Below are positions 23,571 to 31,831 of a DNA stretch of 64,000 bases, one piece after another. Under the pieces are notes generated by a model. That model had not been told where the DNA came from, searched no databases, and was given only the letters and a program-made list of their open reading frames with translations. This stretch comes from Clostridium sp. CAG:964 (GTDB lineage: Bacteria > Bacillota > Clostridia > Oscillospirales > Acutalibacteraceae): NCBI GenBank assembly GCA_000435335.1, contig FR891346.1, forward strand, positions 10,572-74,571. Direction: 5' to 3'. Position 1 is the first letter of the stretch. Each line of letters opens with the position of its first letter. The position numbers and the translations under genes were made by a program.

Positions 23571-24377
23571 GTGAAATTTTTTGTATTTACAAAGCAAAAG
23601 CTTTTTGTTGCATTGGGCGTGCTTATAGCCTGTGTGCTTGCAGTGGCAATATGCAGCAGCAGCTACGGGCAAATTGTATCAACGGCTGCAGCAGAAAGAA
23701 AAATACCGATTTATTGTGTAGAGGAAAGCCAAAAGAGAGTAAGCATTTCTTTTGATGCAGCATGGGGGAACGAACAGACGGATACATTGCTTAAGATATT
23801 AGATGAAAAAAAGGTTAAGTCAACATTTTTTCTGGTAGGTATGTGGGTGGATAAATACCCTGAATCGGTTAAGAATATTGCCAAGCATGGGCACGATGTA
23901 GGCAACCATTCCGACACCCATGCTCACCTGCCGCAGCTGACAGATGACGGAATAAAAAAAGAGCTTACCGACTGTAACGAAAAGGTTAAAAAGCTTACCG
24001 GTAAAGCACCTACGCTGTTTAGGCCGCCCTACGGCGATTACAACAACAATGTAGTGTCAGTAACCAACAGTATTGATATGTACTGCGTGCAGTGGGACAT
24101 TGACAGTCTTGACTGGAAGGACCCTACGCCTGAACAAATGGTTGAGAGAATTAAAAATAATTTAAAGAACGGCAGTATAATACTTATGCACAACGGTGCT
24201 AAAAACACCCCGGAGGCATTGCCTAAGATTATAGACGCCATAAAGGGGGAGGGGTACGAAATCGTACCGATTTCCCGGCTGCTGCCAAAGGGTGAATATT
24301 ATACCGACCACGAGGGCAGAATGCACCTAAAGGAGGACGCTGACAAGCAGGAAAAAACCACGAAGGCTACAGAATAG
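23571..24377 (+). CDS. PdaB-like polysaccharide deacetylase
   Basis: A 268 aa secreted or membrane-anchored NodB-type deacetylase. An N-terminal transmembrane segment (LFVALGVLIACVLAVAI) is followed by motif 1 VSISFDAAWGNEQT, motif 2 HGHDVGNHSDTHAHL (metal His pair), motif 3 LFRPPYGDYNN, motif 4 DSLDWKDPT and motif 5 GSIILMHNG. This order and the short linker resemble PdaB of spore formers, which acts on spore peptidoglycan. The GTG at 23571 is chosen because GCAGGAGGG sits 8 bases upstream; the GTG at 23562 is inside that site. It ends in a Lys/Glu/Thr-rich tail. Sporulation function is inferred. Confidence 0.86.
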   Translation: MKFFVFTKQKLFVALGVLIACVLAVAICSSSYGQIVSTAAAERKIPIYCVEESQKRVSISFDAAWGNEQTDTLLKILDEKKVKSTFFLVGMWVDKYPESVKNIAKHGHDVGNHSDTHAHLPQLTDDGIKKELTDCNEKVKKLTGKAPTLFRPPYGDYNNNVVSVTNSIDMYCVQWDIDSLDWKDPTPEQMVERIKNNLKNGSIILMHNGAKNTPEALPKIIDAIKGEGYEIVPISRLLPKGEYYTDHEGRMHLKEDADKQEKTTKATE

Positions 24378-24435
24378 CTTTAGGTAAAGGTAATTGTATT
24401 AAGGATAGTTTATATATTGTTACATTCAATACGCA

Positions 24436-24485
24436 AAAACTCCCACAGACAGCGTATTTTGCAGTCTGTGGGAGTGTATTTTATA
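24436..24485. terminator. Convergent terminator (deacetylase / pckA)
   Basis: ACTCCCACAGAC ... GTCTGTGGGAGT, with TTTTT on the minus strand and TATTTTAT on the plus strand. Confidence 0.8.
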
Positions 24486-24519
24486 CAGAAAAGCTTATAC
24501 TGTAATCTTAAATATGAGC

Positions 24520-26124
24520 TTAAGCCTTAGGGCCTGCCTCAACAAGAGCCTTACCGGCCTCGTTGCCCTCATACTTAGCAAAGTTCTTAACAAAGCGGCT
24601 AGCCAAATCCTTTGCCTTCTCTTCCCAGTCAGCAACATTAGCATATGTGTCACGAGGGTCAAGAATTGCAGGGTCAACGCCAGGAAGCTCTGTAGGAACC
24701 TCAAAGTTGAAGTGAGGAATTGTCTTTGTAGGAGCCTTTGTAATTGAACCGTCTAGGATAGCGTCAATAATACCACGAGTATCCTTAATAGAAATACGCT
24801 TGCCTGTGCCGTTCCAGCCTGTGTTTACAAGATAAGCCTTTGCATTGCTCTGCTCCATCTTCTTAACAAGCTCTTCAGCATACTTTGTTGGGTGAAGCTC
24901 TAGGAAAGCCTGACCGAAGCAAGCCGAGAATGTAGGAGTAGGCTCTGTAATGCCACGCTCTGTACCGGCAAGCTTAGCTGTAAAGCCTGATAGGAAGTAG
25001 TACTTTGTCTGCTCAGGTGTCAGAATTGATACAGGCGGAAGTACGCCGAATGCGTCAGCAGACAGGAAGATAACATTCTTTGCAGCAGGAGCTGAAGAAA
25101 CAGGACGAACAATATTGTCGATGTGGTCGATAGGGTAAGAAACACGAGTGTTCTCTGTTACAGTCTTGTCGTCAAAGTCAATTACGCCGTTCTTGTCAAC
25201 TGTTACATTCTCAAGCAGAGCGTCTCTTCTGATTGCGTTGTAAATGTCAGGCTCAGACTCCTTGTCAAGGTTAATAACCTTTGCATAGCAGCCGCCCTCA
25301 AAGTTAAACACGCCGTTGTCGTCCCAGCCGTGCTCGTCGTCGCCGATAAGCAGTCTCTTAGGATCTGTTGAAAGTGTAGTCTTGCCTGTACCGGACAGAC
25401 CAAAGAAGATAGCTGTGTTTTTGCCGTTCATATCTGTGTTAGCTGAGCAGTGCATTGAAGCAATACCCTTTAGAGGCAGGTAGTAGTTCATCATAGAGAA
25501 CATACCCTTCTTCATCTCACCGCCGTACCAAGTGTTGATGATAACCTGCTCACGGCTTGTAATATTAAACAGAACAGCTGTTTCAGAGTTTAGACCAAGC
25601 TCCTTGTAGTTTTCAACCTTTGCCTTTGAAGCGTTGTAAACTACAAAATCAGGCTCAAAGTTCTCTAGCTCCTCTGCTGTTGGAGTAATGAACATATTTG
25701 TTACAAAGTGAGCCTGCCAAGCAACCTCAACGATGAAACGAACAGCCATTCTTGTGTCCTTGTTTGCACCGCAGAATGCATCAACAACATATAGCTTCTT
25801 GTTTGAAAGTTCTTTCTTTGCAATTTCCTTTACAGCCTCCCAAGCTTCCTCTGAAGCAGGGTGGTTGTCGTTCTTGTACTCGTCTGAAGTCCACCATACT
25901 GTGTCCTTAGAATTTTCATCCATAACAATGAACTTGTCTTTAGGGGAACGACCTGTGTAAATGCCTGTCATAACATTAACTGCACCAAGCTCAGTTTCCT
26001 GTCCCTTTTCGTAGCCCTCCAGCTCAGGCTTTGTTTCTTCTTTAAAAAGCTCATCATAAGAAGGATTGTGAACAATTTCTGTAGTACCTGTGATACCGTA
26101 TTTTGTTAAATCAATCTTTGCCAT
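24520..26124 (-). CDS. pckA: Phosphoenolpyruvate carboxykinase (ATP)
   Basis: Interconverts oxaloacetate + ATP with phosphoenolpyruvate + CO2 + ADP. In gut anaerobes it often runs in the carboxylating, ATP-forming direction. The 534 aa protein has the family signatures [31 protein letters not shown], the kinase loop [36 protein letters not shown] and [17 protein letters not shown]. Codon use is strongly biased (many TCT/AAG-type preferred codons), consistent with high expression. Monocistronic, with its own promoter at 26222-26250. Confidence 0.97.
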   Translation of the reverse strand: MAKIDLTKYGITGTTEIVHNPSYDELFKEETKPELEGYEKGQETELGAVNVMTGIYTGRSPKDKFIVMDENSKDTVWWTSDEYKNDNHPASEEAWEAVKEIAKKELSNKKLYVVDAFCGANKDTRMAVRFIVEVAWQAHFVTNMFITPTAEELENFEPDFVVYNASKAKVENYKELGLNSETAVLFNITSREQVIINTWYGGEMKKGMFSMMNYYLPLKGIASMHCSANTDMNGKNTAIFFGLSGTGKTTLSTDPKRLLIGDDEHGWDDNGVFNFEGGCYAKVINLDKESEPDIYNAIRRDALLENVTVDKNGVIDFDDKTVTENTRVSYPIDHIDNIVRPVSSAPAAKNVIFLSADAFGVLPPVSILTPEQTKYYFLSGFTAKLAGTERGITEPTPTFSACFGQAFLELHPTKYAEELVKKMEQSNAKAYLVNTGWNGTGKRISIKDTRGIIDAILDGSITKAPTKTIPHFNFEVPTELPGVDPAILDPRDTYANVADWEEKAKDLASRFVKNFAKYEGNEAGKALVEAGPKA

Positions 26125-26445
26125 TTAAGCGTCAACCTTTCTTTTTATAAATTACATAATTTGTTGTATCGTTGGCAAATACCCTTGTCGCAGTAAATCC
26201 CAACAACCTATGACCTTACACAGTTTAACATAAATAAGCTGTTCCGTCAAGCAAAACGGTGCATATCGTTTATTGCAAAGCCATATTTAGTTTATTTACC
26301 TAAGGATATTGTTGCCGGCGGCACTGTATATATTACATTTATAATTTTTTTGCTTTGTACTGCTATTTTCGTCAAATAAATATTGCAAAGTCAACAATTA
26401 TAATGTAAAATTTATATTAATAGAAAAGCAACGGAGTGATGAATT
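26125..26445. other. Divergent intergenic region pckA / lipoprotein
   Basis: Holds the pckA promoter on the minus strand and a TATAAT (26399-26404) that is the probable -10 for the lipoprotein gene. No ORF or structured RNA is recognised. Confidence 0.5.
26222..26250 (-). promoter_or_regulatory. Promoter of pckA
   Basis: On the minus strand TTGACG (26245-26250), 17-bp spacer, TAAACT (26222-26227), about 100 nt of leader. Confidence 0.65.
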
Positions 26446-27531
26446 TTGAAGAAAAATATAACTGAATTTTTCGGTAAAGCAGCTTCACTGCTGCTTTGCT
26501 GCGGACTTGCCGTTACCATGCTTACATCCTGTGGTGAAAGAACACTTGAAATGAATACCTCGGGAGTTACAAGCAGCAAGGTAACACATCAGGGTGTTAT
26601 TGAATATTATGGTGGATACTACATTACAGATAAATTCGGTATTAATTATAAATCCAATATAGATAATAAGGATATGGTTATAGTTGCCCACACCAGTAAG
26701 GAGAACGGCGAAGTTCAGAAAAACTTTGCGATAGATGATAAATATATTTACTTTATATCAGCGTATAAGGACGCCTCTAAAATACTGTACAGAGGTACTA
26801 TGGACGGCAAAAAAAGAACAAAAATATATGTTCGTGACGAAATAAATATTATTGCCTGCTATAAGAATAAAATTTACTTTACAGATGAGCGTAATATGAT
26901 TATTTGCATTGACGCTGCCACAAAAGAAAAGTTAGAGATTAACGCAGCTGTAGGCAATGATTTTGTACAGTATAATAACTGTATTTTCTTTACAGACAGC
27001 AATAAAAAGCTTGCTGTGTATAATTGCGACGACAATGCGGTTATACCTGTTACAGAGAACAACGCCGCCGGCTACAGTGCAACAGACAACGGCACAGCTA
27101 TTGCCGAAAATATATCCGGCGATAAAAAAAGCACTAAATACCAATTTTCGTTCTTTACATATAGCAAGGCTGAAATAAAAAGTATGGCTGCTGTTGAAAC
27201 TGCCGCAAAATATACGGTGTTTTCAAACAGTCTTGCCTTTGCAAACGAAAAAACATCACTGAAAACCTGCGGCCTTAATAACGGTGAAGAAAAGGAATAT
27301 TCCTACAAAAAGCAAGGCAAACTAATTTATAATACAGGAATGGATAATAATGTGTATTATTTAAATGAGAATACCTGCCTAAAGTTTGAACCAACCGCTG
27401 AAGCTCCCAAGGAGCTGACAGTAGACTTTAAAAAGAATAAAATTGACTACAACAATGTTATTGCCATTGTAAATGACACCAAGGCAATTACCTCGGAGAA
27501 CGGCTACTACGAGATTGTGAATATTAACTGA
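26446..27531 (+). CDS. DUF5050-like lipoprotein
   Basis: A 361 aa extracytoplasmic protein. The N-terminus AASLLLCCGLAVTMLTSC is a lipoprotein signal with Cys at the lipobox (TSC). The body repeats short beta units of the form YFTDE.., CYKNKIYFTDERN, QYNNCIFFTDSNK, DNNVYYLNENT, as in the beta-propeller DUF5050 family. It starts at TTG 26446, with GGAGTGAT eight bases upstream. No enzyme motif is seen; binding or sensing at the cell surface is a guess. Confidence 0.75.
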   Translation: MKKNITEFFGKAASLLLCCGLAVTMLTSCGERTLEMNTSGVTSSKVTHQGVIEYYGGYYITDKFGINYKSNIDNKDMVIVAHTSKENGEVQKNFAIDDKYIYFISAYKDASKILYRGTMDGKKRTKIYVRDEINIIACYKNKIYFTDERNMIICIDAATKEKLEINAAVGNDFVQYNNCIFFTDSNKKLAVYNCDDNAVIPVTENNAAGYSATDNGTAIAENISGDKKSTKYQFSFFTYSKAEIKSMAAVETAAKYTVFSNSLAFANEKTSLKTCGLNNGEEKEYSYKKQGKLIYNTGMDNNVYYLNENTCLKFEPTAEAPKELTVDFKKNKIDYNNVIAIVNDTKAITSENGYYEIVNIN

Positions 27532-27579
27532 CAAACACAAGAGCAGTGCGGCTGTTTAATATTTTTATTTATAAATTTA

Positions 27580-27608
27580 TTGACATCAGCTTTTTAAAAT
27601 GGTATCAT
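27580..27608 (+). promoter_or_regulatory. Promoter of the riboswitch-ATPase transcript
   Basis: TTGACA (27580-27585), 17-bp spacer, TATCAT (27603-27608). Confidence 0.8.
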
Positions 27609-27614
27609 ATATTT

Positions 27615-27752
27615 GTTTAAAGGGGAGTAGCTAACAGAGATATTCTGTAGTATCGGCGTCAACACACGGTTATGTTTTAACCCGCTTATACTTTAAATAG
27701 CAAGACTTTTATTCCGGCTTTTGTGTCGGAATAAAAGTCTTTTTTGTTTGTC
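27615..27752 (+). promoter_or_regulatory. yybP-ykoY (manganese) riboswitch with terminator
   Basis: The aptamer hallmark AAAGGGGAGTAGC (27619-27631) is followed by the second conserved strand with GTCAACA and TTTAACCCGC (to about 27690). A 15-bp perfect hairpin AAGACTTTTATTCCG / CGGAATAAAAGTCTT (27702-27741) then ends in TTTTTTG. In this class Mn2+ binding favours the antiterminated state and switches on export genes. It sits directly before the P-type ATPase, whose ribosome site follows the terminator. Confidence 0.88.
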
Positions 27753-27790
27753 TTTTTCCCTAAACATATTTATATAGGAGGCGTATAGAA

Positions 27791-30385
27791 ATGAACGATG
27801 CATTCAAAAAAAGCAGTGTGCAGGTTTTAAAGAAGCTCCATACTGACCGTGAAGCCGGCTTAACAAGCAGTCAGGTTTCTGAAAATACCGAAAAATACGG
27901 CAAAAACCAACTAATGGAGGAAAAGAAAAAAGGCGTTGTACAGGTGTTTTTAGAGCAGTTTAAGGACCTTATGGTTGCAATACTTATTGTAGCCGCTGTT
28001 ATCAGTATAATTACAGACAGCGTAGAGGGTGCTATTGTAATTTTTGCGGTTTTAATACTAAATGCAATCCTTGGTACTGTACAGCATTTTAAGGCACAAA
28101 AATCACTCGACAGCCTAAAGGCTATGTCTACTCCTGCTGCTAAGGTGGTGCGTGACGGTAAGGTAACACAAATATCGTCTGTAGACTTGGTTCCGGGTGA
28201 CATTGTTAAGCTGGAGGCCGGAGATGTTGTACCTGCCGACGCAAGAGTAATTGAGTCGTACTCTCTGCAGGTAAACGAAAGTGCTTTAACAGGTGAGTCT
28301 AACAGTATTGAAAAGAATACCGACATAATTGAAAAGGACTGTGCCTTGGGCGACAGAATAAATATGGTTTTTTCAGGCTCGTTGGTTACTTACGGCAGGG
28401 CAGTGGTCGTTATTACAGCTACCGGTATGAACAGCGAGCTGGGCAAAATAGCCACAATGATGAACGAAACCAAAGAAAGAAAAACACCGCTGCAGCGTAG
28501 CTTGGACGATTTCAGCAAAAAGCTTTCAATTATTATTATGGTCATTTGTGCAGTAGTTTTGGGCATATCATGGTACCATATGGGCAGCTTTACAGAGGCA
28601 CTGCTGTTTGCCGTTGCTTTGGCTGTTGCGGCTATTCCCGAGGCATTGTCATCTATTGTTACCATAGCATTGGCTATAGGCACCTCAAAAATGGCAAAGC
28701 AAAACGCCATTATTAAAAATTTACGCTCTGTAGAGGGACTGGGCTGTGTGTCTGTTATATGCTCCGACAAAACAGGAACTCTTACTCAAAACAAAATGAC
28801 AGTAGAGGATACCTTTGTATTTAACGAAGCAAAAAAGCAGCTGCTTGCAGAGTACGGCGTGCTGTGCAACGACAGTGTGGTTACAGCTGAAAAAAATATA
28901 GGCGACCCTACAGAAACAGCCTTGAAGCACTACTACAACAAGGCTTATTCCAACAGCGAGGATATAGTCTGTAGGTACCCACGCTTAGGCGAAATACCGT
29001 TTGATTCCGACCGTAAGCTTATGAGCACCATACACGAAATTGACGGTAAGCTGATTATGGTAACTAAGGGTGCGGTTGATGTTCTTTTAAACAGGCTGAA
29101 AAATGTAGACACAGAATACGGTCTGGTGCCTGTAACCCCTGAGCTGGTAAAGAAAATTGAAGACAAAAACAACGAATATTCAAATAACGGCTTGCGTGTG
29201 CTTGCCTTTGCATACCGTGAAATAGGATACACCGAGGTTAATACCGGTGACGAATGCAACTATACCTTCCTGGGACTAATATGTATGATAGACCCTCCAA
29301 GAGAGGAATCGGCAGCCGCTGTAAGAGATTGCATAAGTGCAGGCATAAAGCCTGTTATGATTACCGGCGACCATGTAACCACTGCCTCTGCTATAGCAAG
29401 AAAAATAGGAATACTAAGGGACGGCGACAAGGCTATTACAGGGCAGCAGCTGGACGCTATGAGCGACGAGGAGCTGCGCAGGGAAATTAAGAATATATCT
29501 GTATATGCCAGAGTTTCTCCCGAGCATAAAATCAGAATTGTATCTATGTGGCAGGAGCTGGGCAATGTAGTATCTATGACAGGCGACGGCGTAAACGACG
29601 CCCCGGCTTTAAAGAAAGCAGACATAGGCATTGCTATGGGCATAACGGGTACAGAAGTATCCAAGGACGCCGCCTCAATGATTTTAACCGATGATAACTT
29701 TGCTACAATTATTAAGGCAGTGGCAAACGGCAGAAATATTTATGCAAATATTAAAAACTCTATACAGTATTTGCTTTCGGGCAATATGGCAGGAATTATA
29801 GTTGTTTTAATATGCTCGTTCCTGAATTTGGCTATACCTTTTACAGCCGTTCAGCTGTTGTTCATTAACCTTATTACCGATTCACTGCCTGCCATAGCAA
29901 TAGGTATGGAGCCTCCAAGCGGTGCATTGCTGAAGGAAAAGCCTCGTTCCGCCGATGAATCCCTTATTAACAAAAGCTTTATGACAGACACTCTTGTTCA
30001 GGGCTTCCTTATAGCGGCGGCTACAATGTTTGCCTTTGTTTTCGGTGCCGGCGGAATTTCAAATGTATTTTCACAGCAAAATCCTGAGGTTTCCTGTGCT
30101 ATGGCATTCTGTACCATATGCCTGTCCCGTTTGTGGCACGGATTTAATATGCGTGGCAAGCAGTCGCTTATTAAGCTGGGCTTCTTTAAAAATCCAATTT
30201 CACTTGCCGCCTTTGGTGCAGGTGTGGCTCTGTTGAGCTGTGTAATATTTATACCGGGACTTCAAAGCCTGTTCGATGTAGTAGTGTTTGCTCCGGTAAA
30301 TCTTCTTGTTATTTTGTGCTGTTCGCTTGCTCCTACAATTATAATTCAGGTGTTCAGAATGATAAAGGAAGCTGTAAAAAAGTAA
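27791..30385 (+). CDS. P2-type cation ATPase, probably Mn2+ (or Ca2+) exporter
   Basis: An 864 aa P-type ATPase of the Ca2+/Mn2+ (P2A-like) class with about 10 transmembrane helices. Seen: actuator TGES (LTGESNSIEK), phosphorylation loop CSDKTGTLTQNKM, hinge MTGDGVNDAPALKKADIGIAMG, M4 AIPEALSSIVTIAL, and M6 FINLITDSLPAIAIGMEPP with N and D ligands. By sequence alone it would be called a Ca2+ pump. The upstream yybP-ykoY element argues for manganese efflux, as for other riboswitch-linked family members. TAGGAGG lies 7 bases before the ATG. Confidence 0.93.
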   Translation: MNDAFKKSSVQVLKKLHTDREAGLTSSQVSENTEKYGKNQLMEEKKKGVVQVFLEQFKDLMVAILIVAAVISIITDSVEGAIVIFAVLILNAILGTVQHFKAQKSLDSLKAMSTPAAKVVRDGKVTQISSVDLVPGDIVKLEAGDVVPADARVIESYSLQVNESALTGESNSIEKNTDIIEKDCALGDRINMVFSGSLVTYGRAVVVITATGMNSELGKIATMMNETKERKTPLQRSLDDFSKKLSIIIMVICAVVLGISWYHMGSFTEALLFAVALAVAAIPEALSSIVTIALAIGTSKMAKQNAIIKNLRSVEGLGCVSVICSDKTGTLTQNKMTVEDTFVFNEAKKQLLAEYGVLCNDSVVTAEKNIGDPTETALKHYYNKAYSNSEDIVCRYPRLGEIPFDSDRKLMSTIHEIDGKLIMVTKGAVDVLLNRLKNVDTEYGLVPVTPELVKKIEDKNNEYSNNGLRVLAFAYREIGYTEVNTGDECNYTFLGLICMIDPPREESAAAVRDCISAGIKPVMITGDHVTTASAIARKIGILRDGDKAITGQQLDAMSDEELRREIKNISVYARVSPEHKIRIVSMWQELGNVVSMTGDGVNDAPALKKADIGIAMGITGTEVSKDAASMILTDDNFATIIKAVANGRNIYANIKNSIQYLLSGNMAGIIVVLICSFLNLAIPFTAVQLLFINLITDSLPAIAIGMEPPSGALLKEKPRSADESLINKSFMTDTLVQGFLIAAATMFAFVFGAGGISNVFSQQNPEVSCAMAFCTICLSRLWHGFNMRGKQSLIKLGFFKNPISLAAFGAGVALLSCVIFIPGLQSLFDVVVFAPVNLLVILCCSLAPTIIIQVFRMIKEAVKK

Positions 30386-30419
30386 TATGCATAAAAGCAT
30401 AATCGGCAAATAAATTCAA

Positions 30420-30465
30420 TGCGGTCTGTAAGCTGTTTAAACGGTTTACAAGCCGCATATTTTAT
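30420..30465 (+). terminator. Terminator after the P2-type ATPase
   Basis: GCGGTCTGTAA ... TTTACAAGCCGC hairpin (one bulge) followed by ATATTTTATT. Confidence 0.65.
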
Positions 30466-30568
30466 TGTAAAATATAAGAAATATTTAGGTCGAAAGGTAT
30501 GGCAGAGGTCTTAAAAATGATGTTTATTCTATGCCGTACAAAGCAATAGCTTAGAAAGAGAATTGAAA

Positions 30569-31285
30569 ATGCCTATATACAGAATTGCAGATTTGAATAT
30601 AAAAATAACCCCTGAAACAAAATTTTCAATAAACAGGCTGGCACCGTATATGGTTGATGCGGATAAATATGATTTTCAAGTTACGGTAAGTCAACAGGAT
30701 ATTGATTACGAGCTTTCTGTTGCACAGGAGGGAGGAGAAATCTCCGCCGAATTTATTGCCGTATTTCGACAAATATGTACCGCTGTTTTACAAAGCTATA
30801 ACGGAATGTTTATTCACAGTGCCGCTATAAAATACGAAAAAAAGGCATACCTGTTTACCGCACCGAGCGGAACGGGAAAAACAACGCATATAAAATTGTG
30901 GAAAAGTTTGCTGAAGGATAGGGTACAAATTATTAACGGCGACAAGCCCTTGCTAAGAGAAAAAGACGGCGTTATTACCGTGTACGGAAACCCGTGGAAC
31001 GGCAAAGAGGAATACGGCAGTAATATATCTGCCCCGTTAGGCGGAATTTTTATACTAAAGCGCAGTACAGAAAACCGCACAGCTGTTGTGCCGCCCTTTG
31101 AAGCCTTAAAAGGGCTTTTGGCACAGACTATGCGTCCAACAGACAAGGAAAATGCGGCAAGGCTGATTGATTTTCTAAATAAAATAGTTAATACCATACC
31201 TGTATATACATTGGAATGTACAATTTCAGACAAGGCGGTGCAGGCGGCACTGGCTGAAATTGAGAGCATTGGTAAATGCTGTTAG
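30569..31285 (+). CDS. Orphan HPr-kinase/PEPCK-fold protein
   Basis: A 238 aa protein with a P-loop TAPSGTGKTTHIKLW near residue 104, INGDKPLLRE (Walker B-like Asp) and NPWNGKEEYG. These are features of HPr-kinase-like proteins that usually sit with PqqD-like and radical SAM genes in peptide-modification clusters. None of those partners is present here. The ATG at 30569 is chosen over TTG 30563 because GAAAGAG gives proper spacing. Substrate unknown; it may phosphorylate a small molecule, lipid or protein. Confidence 0.75.
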   Translation: MPIYRIADLNIKITPETKFSINRLAPYMVDADKYDFQVTVSQQDIDYELSVAQEGGEISAEFIAVFRQICTAVLQSYNGMFIHSAAIKYEKKAYLFTAPSGTGKTTHIKLWKSLLKDRVQIINGDKPLLREKDGVITVYGNPWNGKEEYGSNISAPLGGIFILKRSTENRTAVVPPFEALKGLLAQTMRPTDKENAARLIDFLNKIVNTIPVYTLECTISDKAVQAALAEIESIGKCC

Positions 31286-31370
31286 GCTGTCCGTCAAGCA
31301 AGGTGGGATAAATATATAACTAAAAATTATCCGGCATTATACTTATGCATTACAAAGCAAATACTAAAGG

Positions 31371-31407
31371 CAGGCAGTTCACATTGAGCTGTCTGCCTGT
31401 TTTTTTA
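31371..31407 (+). terminator. Terminator after the HprK-like gene
   Basis: CAGGCAG ... CTGCCTG followed by TTTTTTTATTT. Confidence 0.75.
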
Positions 31408-31739
31408 TTTAAAACGAATGTTTAGCTTGTTTGGCGTCTTGATTAACCTATGCTTAATTATAACAGACTTGCCTTTTTCGACGAGGAGGCTGCCCTTTGC
31501 GAAAGTAACTGCTGCCCTTTATTTTAGGTGAAAATATAAGAAAAAAAGCTTGCCGTACAGAGTGCAAAATTTTCTTTAAAATTAACGAATATATACTATT
31601 ATATTCTAATAGTAGTATTAGAAGTGTTTAGTTAGAGAATACTAACCTGATGCTATTTTGAAAATATTATATAAAAATATGCCTTAATTAGGGGGGATAA
31701 AGCTTTTTCTAAAATAATAAAGATTTTTTAAAAAACCTA
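31408..31739. other. Gene-free stretch before the metal ATPase
   Basis: AT-rich; no ORF, RNA or repeat is recognised apart from a short dyad CTATTATATTCTAATAG near 31593-31609. Confidence 0.4.
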
Positions 31740-31803
31740 TTGACATATTTAGAAAGGGGTAGTAATATAATGTTAGAACATATGAGCATATGTTCATATG
31801 TTG
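31740..31803 (+). promoter_or_regulatory. Promoter and ArsR/SmtB-type operator of the metal ATPase
   Basis: TTGACA (31740-31745), 17-bp spacer, TAATAT (31763-31768). Immediately downstream is AACATATGAGCATATGTTCATATGTT (31777-31802), an overlapping set of ATATG/CATAT dyads typical of ArsR/SmtB (CzrA-like) metal sensors. A repressor bound here would block the start site. No arsR gene lies next to it. Confidence 0.72.
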
Positions 31804-31831
31804 ATATTTCCGAATTTAAGGAGGCTTTGTT

